A stretch of DNA of 64,000 bases from VAYN01 sp964540905. Lineage in GTDB: Bacteria; Actinomycetota; Thermoleophilia; Solirubrobacterales; 70-9. Positions 52,468-61,132 of this stretch are shown here, in pieces. Position 1 is the stretch's first letter; the number at the start of each line of letters is the position of its first letter. The stretch covers positions 124,001-188,000 of the forward strand of contig CAZIOS010000001.1 in assembly GCA_964540905.1 (NCBI GenBank). The letters run 5' to 3'. Made by a program: the position numbers and the translations under genes. Under the pieces are notes generated by a model. The model saw nothing but the letters and a program-made list of their open reading frames with translations, did not search any database and was not told where the DNA came from.

Positions 52468-53151
52468 GTGAAATCAAAACGGGTCAGCTTGTTTCGTCGC
52501 CATCGGCGGGAGCTGGGCGTGGTCGAGCCGTTCTGGGAGGCTCAGCTCGCGGTGCTTGTGACGATCGTCCTCTACCTGGCCCTGCCGGCAAGGCTGACGG
52601 TGGGGCCACGCTGGCTCGTTCCCGCCCTGGAGGGAGCGCTGCTGATCGGACTGGTGATCTCGACGCCGTACCTGCACCACACCCAGTCGCCCTTTCACCG
52701 GCGCTTGACGATCGGCCTGATCGCGATCGTCACCGCGGCAAACTTCACGGCGGAGGGATTGTTGATCAACAATCTGCTCGAAGGCGGTGGCAGCGGTGGA
52801 CGTACGCTGGTCATGTCGGCAGCCGCAATCTGGTTCACCAACGTGGCCGTCTTTGGCCTCTGGTTCTGGGAGATCGATCGAGGCGGTCCCCATATGCGCA
52901 CCGCGCCGAAGGCACGCGCACCGGACTTCCTCTTTCCCCAGATGAACGCCGGGGGGTCGATCGAACGCGGCTGGCGCCCGGCCTTCCTGGACTATCTCTA
53001 CGTCGCCTTCACGAACGCAAGCGCCTTCAGCCCAACCGATGCGATGCCGCTGACCGTCAGGATCAAGGCCCTGATGCTGGCCGAGTCGATTGCCTCGTTT
53101 CTGACCGTTGGCCTGGTCGCTGCCCGCGCCGTGAACATCCTCAACACGTAG
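52468..53151 (+). CDS. DUF1345-like membrane protein
   Basis: About 227 aa from GTG 52468. Basic N-terminus, six hydrophobic segments (AVLVTIVLYLALPARLTV; ALEGALLIGLVIS; LTIGLIAIVTAANFTAEGLL; LVMSAAAIWFTNVAVFGLWFW; the terminal IASFLTVGLVAARAVNIL) and YLYVAFTNASAFSPTDAMPL, a pore-loop-like motif shared with DUF1345 and channel-like proteins. First gene outside the island. Confidence 0.75.
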   Translation: MKSKRVSLFRRHRRELGVVEPFWEAQLAVLVTIVLYLALPARLTVGPRWLVPALEGALLIGLVISTPYLHHTQSPFHRRLTIGLIAIVTAANFTAEGLLINNLLEGGGSGGRTLVMSAAAIWFTNVAVFGLWFWEIDRGGPHMRTAPKARAPDFLFPQMNAGGSIERGWRPAFLDYLYVAFTNASAFSPTDAMPLTVRIKALMLAESIASFLTVGLVAARAVNILNT

Positions 53152-53173
53152 CCCTGTCTGAGACCCTCTAGGC

Positions 53174-53899
53174 ATGGCGTCGAACCGCTCTCAACGCAAG
53201 CAGCATGCGCTCGAGCTGTTCGAGGAGCTGCCGGCTCGCTACGACGAGCTCGGGGCGGCGCTGAGCCTCTTTCAGGATCCGCGCTGGCGGCGAGCGGCGG
53301 TGGAGGCGGTCCAAGCCGGGCCCGACGATCGCGTTCTCGATATCGCCTGCGGGACTGGCCTGGTGAGCCGGGCCCTGGTCGAGCGCTGGGGCAGCCGAGT
53401 GGTCGGGCTCGATCAGAGCGCGTCGATGCTGGGACGTGCCAGGGCAATGCTGGCTGAGGATCCGCGACTGGCGGCAAGGGTCGACTTCGTCGAGGGCGAA
53501 GCCGAGAACCTCCCCTTCGCCAACCGGGAATTCGACCACCTCACCTTCACCTACCTGCTGCGCTACGTCGACGATCCGGCAGCGACGTTGCGTGAGCTGG
53601 CGCGCGTGGTCAAGCCGGGAGGGCGAATGTCGAGCCTCGAGTTCTGTGTCCCGCGCGGGGTCTGGTTCTGGCCCTGGCGCCTCTACACCCGGGTCGGGCT
53701 GCCGGTCCTCGGTCGAATCGCATCGCGGAGCTGGTTCGAGGCCGGCCGCTTCCTCGGCCCCAGCATCGAGGGCTTCTACCGCGGCTATCCATTGCGCCGG
53801 CAGGTCGAACTCTGGGAGGCGGCGGGCCTCGAGCGGATAGAGGTACGACGGATGAGCCTGGGCGGCGGCGTCGTCATCTGGGGCACCGTTGGAGACTGA
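53174..53899 (+). CDS. Class I SAM-dependent methyltransferase (UbiE/MenG-like)
   Basis: 241 aa. SAM site VLDIACGTGLVSRALVERWG, VVGLDQSASMLGRA, VEGEAENLPFANREFDHLTF and LARVVKPGGRMSSLEFCVPRG follow the UbiE pattern. The UbiA-like gene begins 11 bases before its stop, so the two probably act together on a prenylated or lipid-quinone-like product. Confidence 0.82.
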   Translation: MASNRSQRKQHALELFEELPARYDELGAALSLFQDPRWRRAAVEAVQAGPDDRVLDIACGTGLVSRALVERWGSRVVGLDQSASMLGRARAMLAEDPRLAARVDFVEGEAENLPFANREFDHLTFTYLLRYVDDPAATLRELARVVKPGGRMSSLEFCVPRGVWFWPWRLYTRVGLPVLGRIASRSWFEAGRFLGPSIEGFYRGYPLRRQVELWEAAGLERIEVRRMSLGGGVVIWGTVGD

Positions 53900-54638
53900 G
53901 TCCAGCCCTCGCCCTGCCTTCTACGCTCTGCGTCCAGGCGGCTGGCGCGACCTGGTGACCGTGCTGCACCCGCCCTACACGCTCTGGCACGTCAGCAACG
54001 TGGCGATCGGGGCCGCGGCGGCGTCGCATCTCTACGCCGGTCGTCTGGCGGCGGCGATTGCGGCTTTCTTCCTCGCTGTCGGAGTCGGAGCGCACGCCCT
54101 GGACGAGCTTCACGGACGGCCGCTGGGCACGCAGCTTTCCCGACGCGCCCTCATCGCATTGGCCGTCGGAGGTCTCGGCGGTGCCCTGGCGATTGGCATC
54201 GTGGGGACGATCGTCGTCTCCCCCACCCTGGCGCCGCTGGTTTTGGCCGGCGGCTTCATCGCTCCCGCCTACAACCTGGAGTGGTTCGGCGGTCGTTTCC
54301 ACACCGATTTCTGGCTCGCGGCGTCCTGGGGCGGATTCTCGGCATTCACCGGTTGGTGGGTGAACTCCCTCGGCCTGCACTCGGTCCGCGAAGCGATCGC
54401 AGCCAGCGCCGCGGTGCTCGCCTGCTTCTTCCTCACCATCGTCCAACGGCGGCTCTCGACGCCGGTCAGGGAGCTGCGACGCCGCACCGTGGCGGTCGAG
54501 GGCGAACAGCACCTGACCGACGGGACCGTCCGCCAGCTCGACCGGGGGGATCTCGCCGCGCCCCTCGACGGCGCCCTGCGGGGCCTCTCGGTCGCGGTGC
54601 CGTTGCTGGCTGTCGCGACGATCGCCCTGCGTCTCTAG
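53889..54638 (+). CDS. UbiA-like membrane protein
   Basis: 249 aa with about seven helices. The N-terminal segment LHPPYTLWHVSNVAIGAAAA and FLAVGVGAHALDELHGRPLG (acidic residues after helix 2) resemble the UbiA prenyltransferase fold, although the canonical NDxxD motifs are not obvious. Overlaps the methyltransferase gene. Enzymatic activity is uncertain. Confidence 0.65.
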   Translation: METESSPRPAFYALRPGGWRDLVTVLHPPYTLWHVSNVAIGAAAASHLYAGRLAAAIAAFFLAVGVGAHALDELHGRPLGTQLSRRALIALAVGGLGGALAIGIVGTIVVSPTLAPLVLAGGFIAPAYNLEWFGGRFHTDFWLAASWGGFSAFTGWWVNSLGLHSVREAIAASAAVLACFFLTIVQRRLSTPVRELRRRTVAVEGEQHLTDGTVRQLDRGDLAAPLDGALRGLSVAVPLLAVATIALRL

Positions 54639-54687
54639 GCCGGTCGTCGAGGCTTCGGCAGCCGTCGATCGCCCGCAGGGCGGCCTT

Positions 54688-55215
54688 TCAGCTCGGTACG
54701 ACGTCGAGCTGGCGCAGCTCCTGCTCGTAGGAGACGGCATGCCGGCGCAGCTGCCCGCTCGGCTCGATCGTGTAGCTGCCCATCCGGGCGAGTGGGGGCG
54801 AGTAGGCGTGGATGGTCACGGCCGGCTCGATGCCCGCGTGGAGCACGCGGTGGATGTCGCTTGCTCCGAAGTCGAAGGCGGAGCCGGCGTTCGCGATGCG
54901 GGCGATCGGGGCGTCGACGGGGCGGCCGAGCACGAGTCGCTCCTCGCGAACGCTGCCGGCGACGACGGCGACCGCGCCGGCGGAGAGGTCGTGGTCATGA
55001 AAGCCGGTGTCGTGGTCGTGAGACCAGCAGATCAGCCAGACGTCGAGGTGCTCGTCGCGCAGCAGCTGCTTATAGGTCCGCTGCATCGGGTCGTGCTGGA
55101 CATGCTCGGACCAGAGTGCGGGTCGCGCCGCGATCTGGGTTGCGACGGCGAGCAGCTGCTCGTTGCTCAGGTCGCGCCCGGTTGGCCGCGCGAGGCCCTC
55201 GATCGACTCGATCAT
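54688..55215 (-). CDS. Cysteine dioxygenase-type cupin
   Basis: 175 aa from ATG 55215 with AAAGGAGA upstream. Cupin iron ligands: SHDHDTGFHDHDLSAGAVAVVAG and IHRVLHAG; the pattern WLICWSHDHDTGFHDHD is that of bacterial cysteine dioxygenase-like proteins. Start overlaps the amidohydrolase stop by ATGA. Likely oxidises a small thiol. Confidence 0.82.
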   Translation of the reverse strand: MIESIEGLARPTGRDLSNEQLLAVATQIAARPALWSEHVQHDPMQRTYKQLLRDEHLDVWLICWSHDHDTGFHDHDLSAGAVAVVAGSVREERLVLGRPVDAPIARIANAGSAFDFGASDIHRVLHAGIEPAVTIHAYSPPLARMGSYTIEPSGQLRRHAVSYEQELRQLDVVPS

Positions 55216-56150
55216 GCGAGGTCTCCTTTCGGTCTCGGGTTCAGAAGGCGCTGGGGATTCGTGCTCAGCAGCGCCCGCCCGAGCGCGGCGCCCAACCGCG
55301 GCGCGCGGGCATCGACGACGGGACGGTCGGAGCCGAAGACGAGCTGCCCCGCGCCAACCGCGTCGAGCATCGCCCCGAGCATCCGGGGCCCATAGGAGGA
55401 GGTGTCGTAGAAGACCAGCGGGTCGGGGGCGACGGCCGCCGTGCCGCCGCGGGCGACGAAGCGCTCGAGCTGCAGGGGCGCGCCGCCGGCCAGCATCGCG
55501 AACAACACCCGCAGGCGTGGATGCGCGCGACGTCCGGCGTGCAGGAACGCGAACCATGCCGCCTGCATCTGGGCGACGTAGTCGGTCAGAGCGGGCCACC
55601 AGGGGGGCAGCGAGGCAGCGGTCCCCACCTGGCCGGAGCTTGCGACCGGACCAGGGTGGACGAACAGCGGCGCGTCCCGGAGCTCGAGCCGCGCAAGCAG
55701 CGGTCCGATGCGCTCGAGCGCGTCGGGATTGGCGAGGGCGCTCGCCGGCAGCGAGACGCCCACGCAGCCCCTCGCGATCGCGGCGTCCACCTCACCGGGG
55801 TCGGGTGCCTCCAGCTGCACCGCGCCCCAGCCGCCGAAGCCGGCCGGCAGCGCCTCGATGCCGAGGTGATGGGCCTCGAGCAGCGGCTGAGCCTCCTCCG
55901 CCGGGAGCGTCTCGATTCCGAGCGCGGTGGAGAGTGCCACCAGCGCTCGATCGATGTTTTCGCGTCGCAGCTCCACGCTTCGCAGCGCGACGTTCGTCGC
56001 ATCGAACGAGAGGACGCTGTCGGGCTCCCCGGTCACGCGGAACGTCCAGCCGCCGCGCCGGCTGATCAGCGTCGGCGGCCTTCGGCGTCGTGCCAGCTCG
56101 GCGATCAGCGGCTCGGGAAGAAGGTGCTGATGGACGTCAACATTCTCCAT
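55212..56150 (-). CDS. Amidohydrolase_2 (ACMSD-like) family protein
   Basis: 312 aa. Metal-binding start VDVHQHLLPEPL, then LFVHPGPV, VLFAMLAGGAPLQLERF and VFGSDRPVVDARAP with the catalytic Asp, as in amidohydrolase-2 decarboxylases/hydrolases. Cotranscribed with the cysteine-dioxygenase-like gene, suggesting a shared catabolic route; the substrate is unknown. Confidence 0.82.
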   Translation of the reverse strand: MENVDVHQHLLPEPLIAELARRRRPPTLISRRGGWTFRVTGEPDSVLSFDATNVALRSVELRRENIDRALVALSTALGIETLPAEEAQPLLEAHHLGIEALPAGFGGWGAVQLEAPDPGEVDAAIARGCVGVSLPASALANPDALERIGPLLARLELRDAPLFVHPGPVASSGQVGTAASLPPWWPALTDYVAQMQAAWFAFLHAGRRAHPRLRVLFAMLAGGAPLQLERFVARGGTAAVAPDPLVFYDTSSYGPRMLGAMLDAVGAGQLVFGSDRPVVDARAPRLGAALGRALLSTNPQRLLNPRPKGDLA

Positions 56151-56197
56151 TCTTGTCTAAGTTTATCAAGATTATCGACTTACTACCTCGAAACCCG

Positions 56198-56731
56198 CTA
56201 CCAGACCCCGGGGATCAGGCGGCGGGTTTCGGCGGCGTAGGAGGCGTATTCGGAGCCGAGCGCGTCGATCAGGACGGGCTCCTCGACGCGGATGCGGATC
56301 AGCACCCCGATCAGCGGCAGCACGATCAACGCGACCAGGCCGAGCCAGGTCTCGAGCATCAGGCCCAGGCCGAGCAGGGCGACCAGCAGGCCGCTGTAGC
56401 TCGGGTGGCGCAGCAGGCGGTAGGGCCCGGTGCGGATCACCCGGTGGCCGGCCTGGATCGAGACCGTGACCTTGAAGAAACGGCCCAGGGTGAGGATGGC
56501 CCAGAAGCGCAGGGACAGGCCGGCGACGAAGAGGGACACCCCGACGACGACGGGGGCCCAGCCGCCGGCAAAGGCGGAGGCGTGCTGGGAGACCGCGACG
56601 AACGCGACTCCGACGCCGAGTCCGAGCGAGGCGGCGACCGCGACCAGACTCCACTCGAACCGGTTCACCCCGCCGCGGTTTCGGACGCGGAAAGCGACTT
56701 CGCCAAGCATCCAGACCCAGACGCTGACCAT
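56198..56731 (-). CDS. Isoprenylcysteine carboxyl methyltransferase-like (ICMT/PEMT) membrane protein
   Basis: 177 aa with about five helices. SIQAGHRVIRTGPYRLLRHPSYSGLLVALLGLGL and the C-terminal EEPVLIDALGSEYASYAAETRRLIPGVW are the SAM-binding signature of the family. Bacterial members methylate unknown small molecules or lipids. Confidence 0.88.
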   Translation of the reverse strand: MVSVWVWMLGEVAFRVRNRGGVNRFEWSLVAVAASLGLGVGVAFVAVSQHASAFAGGWAPVVVGVSLFVAGLSLRFWAILTLGRFFKVTVSIQAGHRVIRTGPYRLLRHPSYSGLLVALLGLGLMLETWLGLVALIVLPLIGVLIRIRVEEPVLIDALGSEYASYAAETRRLIPGVW

Positions 56732-56785
56732 GACCAGAGCGTGGGCGGTGTGGTCGTGGAGGTAGAGCGGTTCGATCCGGCGATG

Positions 56786-57439
56786 CTAGAGCCGTGTGGT
56801 GTGAGCGCGCCGACTCCACATCCGCTCGGTCTGCCGCATCAGCGCCGGGTAGACGATCCAGTGCCGGAACGGGGCAATCAGCGCCATGTATCCCTTTCCG
56901 AGCCGGCCGCGTGGCTTGACGTAGACGGCCATCTGTCCCTGGTAGCGGCCCTCGCCCTGATCGACCCAGGCGAGGTGCATCGCACCGTGCACGGTCCGGT
57001 TCGAGAGCTCGGCGGCGAACTCGTCGTCGGTGCGGAAGAGGGGCTCGAAGGGCAGGGAGGCGAAGTGCAGCTCCGTCGCGGTGTCGCGCAGATCGTCCGG
57101 CAGGCGCTCGCGCAGCGAGGTTTCCCCCGTGCCCGGAATCGGCAGCTTGCCCGCGGCGCCGTCTCGACCGCCCTCGCTCGCGGTCGAGATCCTGCCGAGG
57201 TCGAACCAGCTGCCGAGGCGATCACGGAGGCGCCAGAGGACCCGGGTCGGCAGGGATTCCGCGTTGGCCGGGTCGGAGGTGGCCATCAGCTCGAGCAGGG
57301 TCTGGAAGTCCTCGGCGCCGCCGCGGACGGGCAGGGCCCAGACGTCCTCGAGGGTGAAGTCGGGCGCGATTTCGCGGATTCGCCAGGGCCGAGATTCGTG
57401 CTCCGAGTTCGGAAGCTTGATGCCGTTCCCTTGATCCAT
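56786..57439 (-). CDS. DUF2867-family protein
   Basis: 217 aa from ATG 57439. SRPWRIREIAPDFTLEDVWAL, GSWFDLG, ELHFASLPFEPLFRTDDEFAAELSNRTVHGAMHLAWV and a tail MALIAPFRHWIVYPALMRQ match DUF2867, small soluble proteins often next to lipid or redox genes. A perfect palindrome overlaps its start codon, so it is probably tightly repressed. The frame extends upstream to 57928 but that part looks antisense-like. Confidence 0.8.
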   Translation of the reverse strand: MDQGNGIKLPNSEHESRPWRIREIAPDFTLEDVWALPVRGGAEDFQTLLELMATSDPANAESLPTRVLWRLRDRLGSWFDLGRISTASEGGRDGAAGKLPIPGTGETSLRERLPDDLRDTATELHFASLPFEPLFRTDDEFAAELSNRTVHGAMHLAWVDQGEGRYQGQMAVYVKPRGRLGKGYMALIAPFRHWIVYPALMRQTERMWSRRAHTTRL

Positions 57440-57456
57440 ACGAGGTCGTATGGATC
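57433..57456. promoter_or_regulatory. 24-bp perfect palindrome over the DUF2867 start codon
   Basis: Arms GATCCATACGAG and CTCGTATGGATC as read on the two strands; centre GG/CC between CCATACGA and TCGTATGG. Typical of a TetR-family operator. It covers the minus-strand ATG and ribosome-binding region. No repressor gene is adjacent. Confidence 0.7.
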
Positions 57457-57610
57457 GTAGAGAGGCCCTGCAGGCCCTGGCGGCAGGTGGACCGGGTGCC
57501 GTGCGGGTCGAGGGGCCGACGGACCGCGGTGAGGTAGGGGCTTTTGCGGCCTGCGCCGCGATTAAAATGGCGGCACCCGAGGCAGTCCCCCTCCACAAAA
57601 GGCGGTCCCG

Positions 57611-58147
57611 ATGAAACGAGCAAGCTTCTCGAAGCACCTCTTCCTCCTCGCGCTCGCCGCTGCCGCGATCGTCGCCGCAGCGGTGCCGCTCGCCTCGGCC
57701 GCGAGCCCGGAGGCCGGCGCGGCCGCCACCCGGCCCTGCTCCACCTCGGGCCTCGTGATCTGGTCGAACAACGGAGCGGGCGGCGGCACCGCGGGCAGCG
57801 TCTACTACAAGCTCAGGTTCACCAACCTCTCCGGGCACGCCTGCACGCTCGCGGGCTATCCGCGGGTCTCGGCGGTCAACCTCGCCGGCAAGCGGCTCGG
57901 TGGCGCCGCCCAGCAGGAAGCCGGCCAACAGCCAAAGCTGGTGAAACTGGTGGCGGGGGCGACGGCGACCGCGCTCCTTCGAATCGTCGACCCCGGGGAC
58001 TTCTCAGCGTCCGTCTGCCACGAGACGACCGCGGCCGGCCTGCGTGTCAGCCCTCCCGGCCAGAGCGCCTCGAAGCTGGTCCCGCTTCCCTTCCCCACCT
58101 GCTCTCGCGGCGGACAGGACACCCTGTCGGTGGGCGTGATCGAATAG
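57611..58147 (+). CDS. Secreted DUF4232-like protein
   Basis: 178 aa. Signal peptide KRASFSKHLFLLALAAAAIVAAAVPLASAAS, then a beta-sandwich domain with LVIWSNNGAGGGTAGSVYYKLRFTNLSGHACTLAGYPRVSAV and two Cys pairs (Cys in RPCS, HACT, SVCHE, PTCS). DUF4232 proteins are exported actinobacterial proteins of unknown role. Confidence 0.82.
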   Translation: MKRASFSKHLFLLALAAAAIVAAAVPLASAASPEAGAAATRPCSTSGLVIWSNNGAGGGTAGSVYYKLRFTNLSGHACTLAGYPRVSAVNLAGKRLGGAAQQEAGQQPKLVKLVAGATATALLRIVDPGDFSASVCHETTAAGLRVSPPGQSASKLVPLPFPTCSRGGQDTLSVGVIE

Positions 58148-58192
58148 GAGCGGACCGAGGACGCCGCCCCGCGAAGTGTGTCCGCGCCGCGG

Positions 58193-58450
58193 TCAAATTT
58201 CAGTCAAGCGCCCATCCGCCTTGCACTTGAAGCCAGCCCTGCGGTAGGCAGCGGCATAGCCGGCTTTGTGGGAGCAGTACTCACCTGGCTGAAGGCATTT
58301 GGTGCCACCGGGAGTTGAGGCGTTGACGCAGCTCGCCGTTGCGACCGGGCCTTGAGCGGATGCAACACCAGCGGTTGGAGCTCCAATACCAATGGCGCCC
58401 AAGGCGATGATCGCTCCGGTAGCCAGCAGCTTTCGAACGGACACCTTCAT
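58193..58450 (-). CDS. Small secreted cysteine-containing peptide
   Basis: 85 aa. Signal peptide MKVSVRKLLATGAIIALGAI ... GVASA; mature part about 50 residues with four Cys (SCVNAS, KCLQPGEYC, FKCKADG). The pattern CLxxGxxC ... YxxAGFKC ... GRL recurs in small actinobacterial exported proteins. A ribosome site (GGGAGAAGTCC) precedes the ATG. Function unknown. Confidence 0.75.
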   Translation of the reverse strand: MKVSVRKLLATGAIIALGAIGIGAPTAGVASAQGPVATASCVNASTPGGTKCLQPGEYCSHKAGYAAAYRRAGFKCKADGRLTEI

Positions 58451-58570
58451 GGACTTCTCCCTTCATCGGCCACAGTGCGTGAAGAAATAGACCGTACCGA
58501 AATCGAACCCGCAAGAACCAAGATAATTACAGGTGCCGCACCTGAAGATATCGGTGCTACACTCGCCCAA

Positions 58571-58825
58571 ATGCCGACCACCCGGCCCCGCTACACGCTC
58601 ACCGACACCGGCGAGCTGACCGAGCTTTTAGACGAGGCCCAGCGCCGCTGGCCCGAGGTCCGCGATCGCAAGGAGCTGCTGCTGCGCCTCGCCGCCGCAG
58701 GGGGTGAGGCGATCGAGCACGAAGCGGCCGACCGGCGCGATGCCGTCGAGGAGACGGCCGGGGCGCTCAGCGGCGTCTACGAGCGCGGTGAGCTGGAGCG
58801 GTTGCGCGAGGACTGGCCGGCGTGA
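58571..58825 (+). CDS. Antitoxin partner of PIN toxin
   Basis: 84 aa from ATG 58571. N-terminal RPRYTLTDTGELTELLDEAQRRWPE, then a helical region (KELLLRLAAAGGEAIEHEA) and an acidic tail that would wrap the toxin. Overlaps the toxin gene by GTGA. The DNA-binding fold is not obvious, so assignment rests on context. Confidence 0.72.
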   Translation: MPTTRPRYTLTDTGELTELLDEAQRRWPEVRDRKELLLRLAAAGGEAIEHEAADRRDAVEETAGALSGVYERGELERLREDWPA

Positions 58826-59205
58826 TCGTCCTCGACGCGAGCGTCCTGATCGCTCAACTCGACGCTGGCGACTTCCATCATCCGCGGGCGAGGAGCCTGC
58901 TCGCGCAGAGCGGCATCGAGCCTCTCGGGTCGAGTGCGCTGACGCTTGCCGAGACGCTGGTGGCCCCCGCGCGCGCCGGTCGCCTCGAGGAGGCTCAAGC
59001 GGCTCTGGAGAGACTTGGGATCGAGGAGTTGGATCTGGGCGAAGACGCCCCAAGCCGTCTCGCTCGCCTTCGCGCCGACACTTCTCGCAAGCTGCCCGAC
59101 TGCTGTGTCCTGCTTGTCGCCCAAGAGCACGACGGAGCCGTGGCCAGCTTCGACTCGGCACTGAGCGAAGCCGCTCGCAAGCTCGGGCTCAAGACGCTCG
59201 CCTAA
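58822..59205 (+). CDS. PIN-domain ribonuclease toxin (VapC-like)
   Basis: 127 aa. MIVLDASVLIAQLDAGDFHH supplies the first acidic residue, ALTLAETLVAPARAG the Glu, KLPDCCVLLVAQEHDGAVASFDSAL the Asp pair: the four acidic positions of a PIN nuclease. Cuts RNA when not bound by the antitoxin encoded just upstream. Confidence 0.88.
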   Translation: MIVLDASVLIAQLDAGDFHHPRARSLLAQSGIEPLGSSALTLAETLVAPARAGRLEEAQAALERLGIEELDLGEDAPSRLARLRADTSRKLPDCCVLLVAQEHDGAVASFDSALSEAARKLGLKTLA

Positions 59206-59206
59206 C

Positions 59207-59665
59207 GTGAGAAACGAAGGTGGCAACAGCGAGCCGCTTGCCTCTGCGGTCATCGAGTACCGCTGGTACGGCATCGGCTCGATGGCTTTCGGCCTCGTCG
59301 CGATTGCCGTCGAACCCCCGCTGCGAGCCCTGTTTCTGTTCACCTTCTTCGGGGTGTTCTCGGGATCTTTATGTATCTCTTCGTCGTCCGGCGCATGGCG
59401 CGCCGGGCCGTCGCCGAACCGACTCGGCTCAGCGACTGTGAGTGTGAGACCCGCGAGGCAACCTTGCGGCGAGCCGCTCGTATCCTCATCCTGCAAGGGC
59501 GGTGCGCTGCTGGCGACGAGTCGCTGGTTCAGACACTGGGAGGCAGAGAACTCCGCCTACCTGTTTCGCTCTCCTCACTACCGGTGGCGTCGCGACCGCC
59601 CAGATGGGCGCCGCGGCAGAGGGATCATGGATCCCCGCGACTTCTTCGCCGTCACCCGCTCGTAG
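59207..59665 (+). pseudogene. Frameshifted paralogue of the island membrane protein
   Basis: The start YRWYGIGSMAFGLVAIAVEPPLRALFLF and the end SRWFRHWEAENSAYLFRSPHYRWRRD ... IMDPRDFFAVTRS match the intact gene at 18878-19471. The middle, in the frame of 59371, reads MYLFVVRRMARRAVAEPTRLSDCECE, matching LHLFVVRPMVRRVAVEATPLSGCE. So one frameshift near 59365 and a second near 59510 disrupt the copy, and part of the third and fourth helices is missing. Confidence 0.8.
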
Positions 59666-60389
59666 GGTTCAGCTCTTCCTCAGGCGTGATCGTCCGCTGG
59701 ATCTTGCGCGGGGTTCTGGTGGTGCCCGTCCACTGTGCGTCCTCCACGTTCCAGTAGCGCATCCGGTGTGGCTGGCTGCGATCGACGTACCAACCAGCCG
59801 GGCGATCCGCATCGGAGTAGGCCTCTGGATCCCAGGTCGTTTGGACGGTGCGTGGAGAAAGCGCGGCCGTGGATTCCGACGGGACCGCCGGTCCCGAAGA
59901 CCGGGACTTCTTGATCTTGCGTGGGGTCCTGGTGGTGCCTGTCCAGGCAGCGTCCTCCACGTTCCAGTAGCGCATTCGCCAGGGAGCGCCCGGCTCGAGG
60001 TACCACCCGGCCGGGCGGTCAGAGTCGGCGTACTTGCTCGGGTCCCAGGTCGTCTGAACGCTCCGGTCGAGAACCAGATCCATCCGCGGGCGCCAGACGA
60101 AGGCTCGCGATGCTGGTGCGAGCAGACAGGCCAGGTTGACGATCGCGATGACGACGCTCCACCAATGCAGAGTCGCGAAGATCGCGAAGGCAGGAGTGGC
60201 CAATGCGCTGGCCATAGCGAACGACCAGACGATCCGGCTGCCTCGCAGCACCAGCACGGCGACGGCGACCGTGGACGCGATCGCGAATACGGTCGGCGCC
60301 AGAGGACTGGAGGCACTCAAGACAAGGACGAACGTCGTCCCGACCGACACCACGGCATATACCCGGAGTGGAAATGGCGCCTCCCTCAC
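59652..60389 (-). CDS. Membrane protein with two DUF2510-like repeats
   Basis: 245 aa from GTG 60389. About four N-terminal helices (VYAVVSVGTTFVLVLSAS; VFAIASTVAVAVLVLRG; WSFAMASALATPAFAIFATL; VVIAIVNLACLLAP), then two near-identical copies of VQTTWDPxxYxDxDRPAGWY ... RMRYWNVEDAxWTGTTRTPR. The GWY...RYWN...WTG core is DUF2510-like. Likely cell-envelope protein, function unknown. Overlaps the pseudogene end by 14 bases. Confidence 0.75.
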   Translation of the reverse strand: MREAPFPLRVYAVVSVGTTFVLVLSASSPLAPTVFAIASTVAVAVLVLRGSRIVWSFAMASALATPAFAIFATLHWWSVVIAIVNLACLLAPASRAFVWRPRMDLVLDRSVQTTWDPSKYADSDRPAGWYLEPGAPWRMRYWNVEDAAWTGTTRTPRKIKKSRSSGPAVPSESTAALSPRTVQTTWDPEAYSDADRPAGWYVDRSQPHRMRYWNVEDAQWTGTTRTPRKIQRTITPEEELNPTSG

Positions 60390-60539
60390 GGTACAAAAGT
60401 TATCGATTGGCGGTGGACTCTTCGTGATCGCCAAGCCGAGCATCCTGTCCCGGCTCGGACTCGGAGTCGGCTGGTCTATGGCTGACTTCTTGATTCAATT
60501 GCGGTCGTGAGGCGGGGGGCAAAGAGCTAGCTGGCGGCT

Positions 60540-61091
60540 TTGCCAGTGGCGACCGCGTTACTGGTTCCTGCGGGGGCGTCAGCCTGTCCCTGTCACGAAT
60601 TCTGCGGGCAGGTCGTGGCCCATGGGAGCAGCCTGTATGGGGTGCCCTGGCGAATTACCGCGGCGACGCGTCATTCGGCGACCCTCGGAACCTCCACCGC
60701 GGAACTGAGTTTCTCGATCCACGCCTGCGGGGAATACAGCGAATCCGGCTACTCGGAGGGCTTTCGGCTTCCCTTCACCCGCGCGCCGTTCCTAACCGCG
60801 GGTACCGGAACCGACATCGACTCCTTCCCCGAGGGCGATCTGAGCGGCGTTACGAGCCGGGAGATCGCCTCCCTGAAGCTGAAGATGAGCGACGGCGGGA
60901 CACTCAGCGTGCACCCCCGCTCGGCTCCCCATCGTCTTTGGAGGACCCTCCCGTGGCTGCGCGACCTCCGCTTCTTCGACGAGTACTTTCCCGCGGGTGT
61001 GAAGCCGCGGGAGGTCGTTGTCCTCGATCGCGCGGGTCGGGTCTTGGCGAGGTGCAGATCGAAGCGCGGATCGTTTACTTGGGCGGGGTGA
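60540..61091 (+). CDS. Possible exported hypothetical protein
   Basis: 183 aa from TTG 60540. The N-terminus (PVATALLVPAGASACPCHEF) is a short hydrophobic stretch followed by AGASAC, consistent with a truncated or atypical signal peptide; a better start may lie just upstream. The body (FCGQVVAHGSSLYGVPWRIT ... LKLKMSDGGTLSVHPRSAPH) is beta-rich and unassigned. Confidence 0.55.
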   Translation: MPVATALLVPAGASACPCHEFCGQVVAHGSSLYGVPWRITAATRHSATLGTSTAELSFSIHACGEYSESGYSEGFRLPFTRAPFLTAGTGTDIDSFPEGDLSGVTSREIASLKLKMSDGGTLSVHPRSAPHRLWRTLPWLRDLRFFDEYFPAGVKPREVVVLDRAGRVLARCRSKRGSFTWAG

Positions 61092-61132
61092 ACTGAGGGG
61101 AGACTCCGGCCGGTCACCCGCTCCCCCACCTC

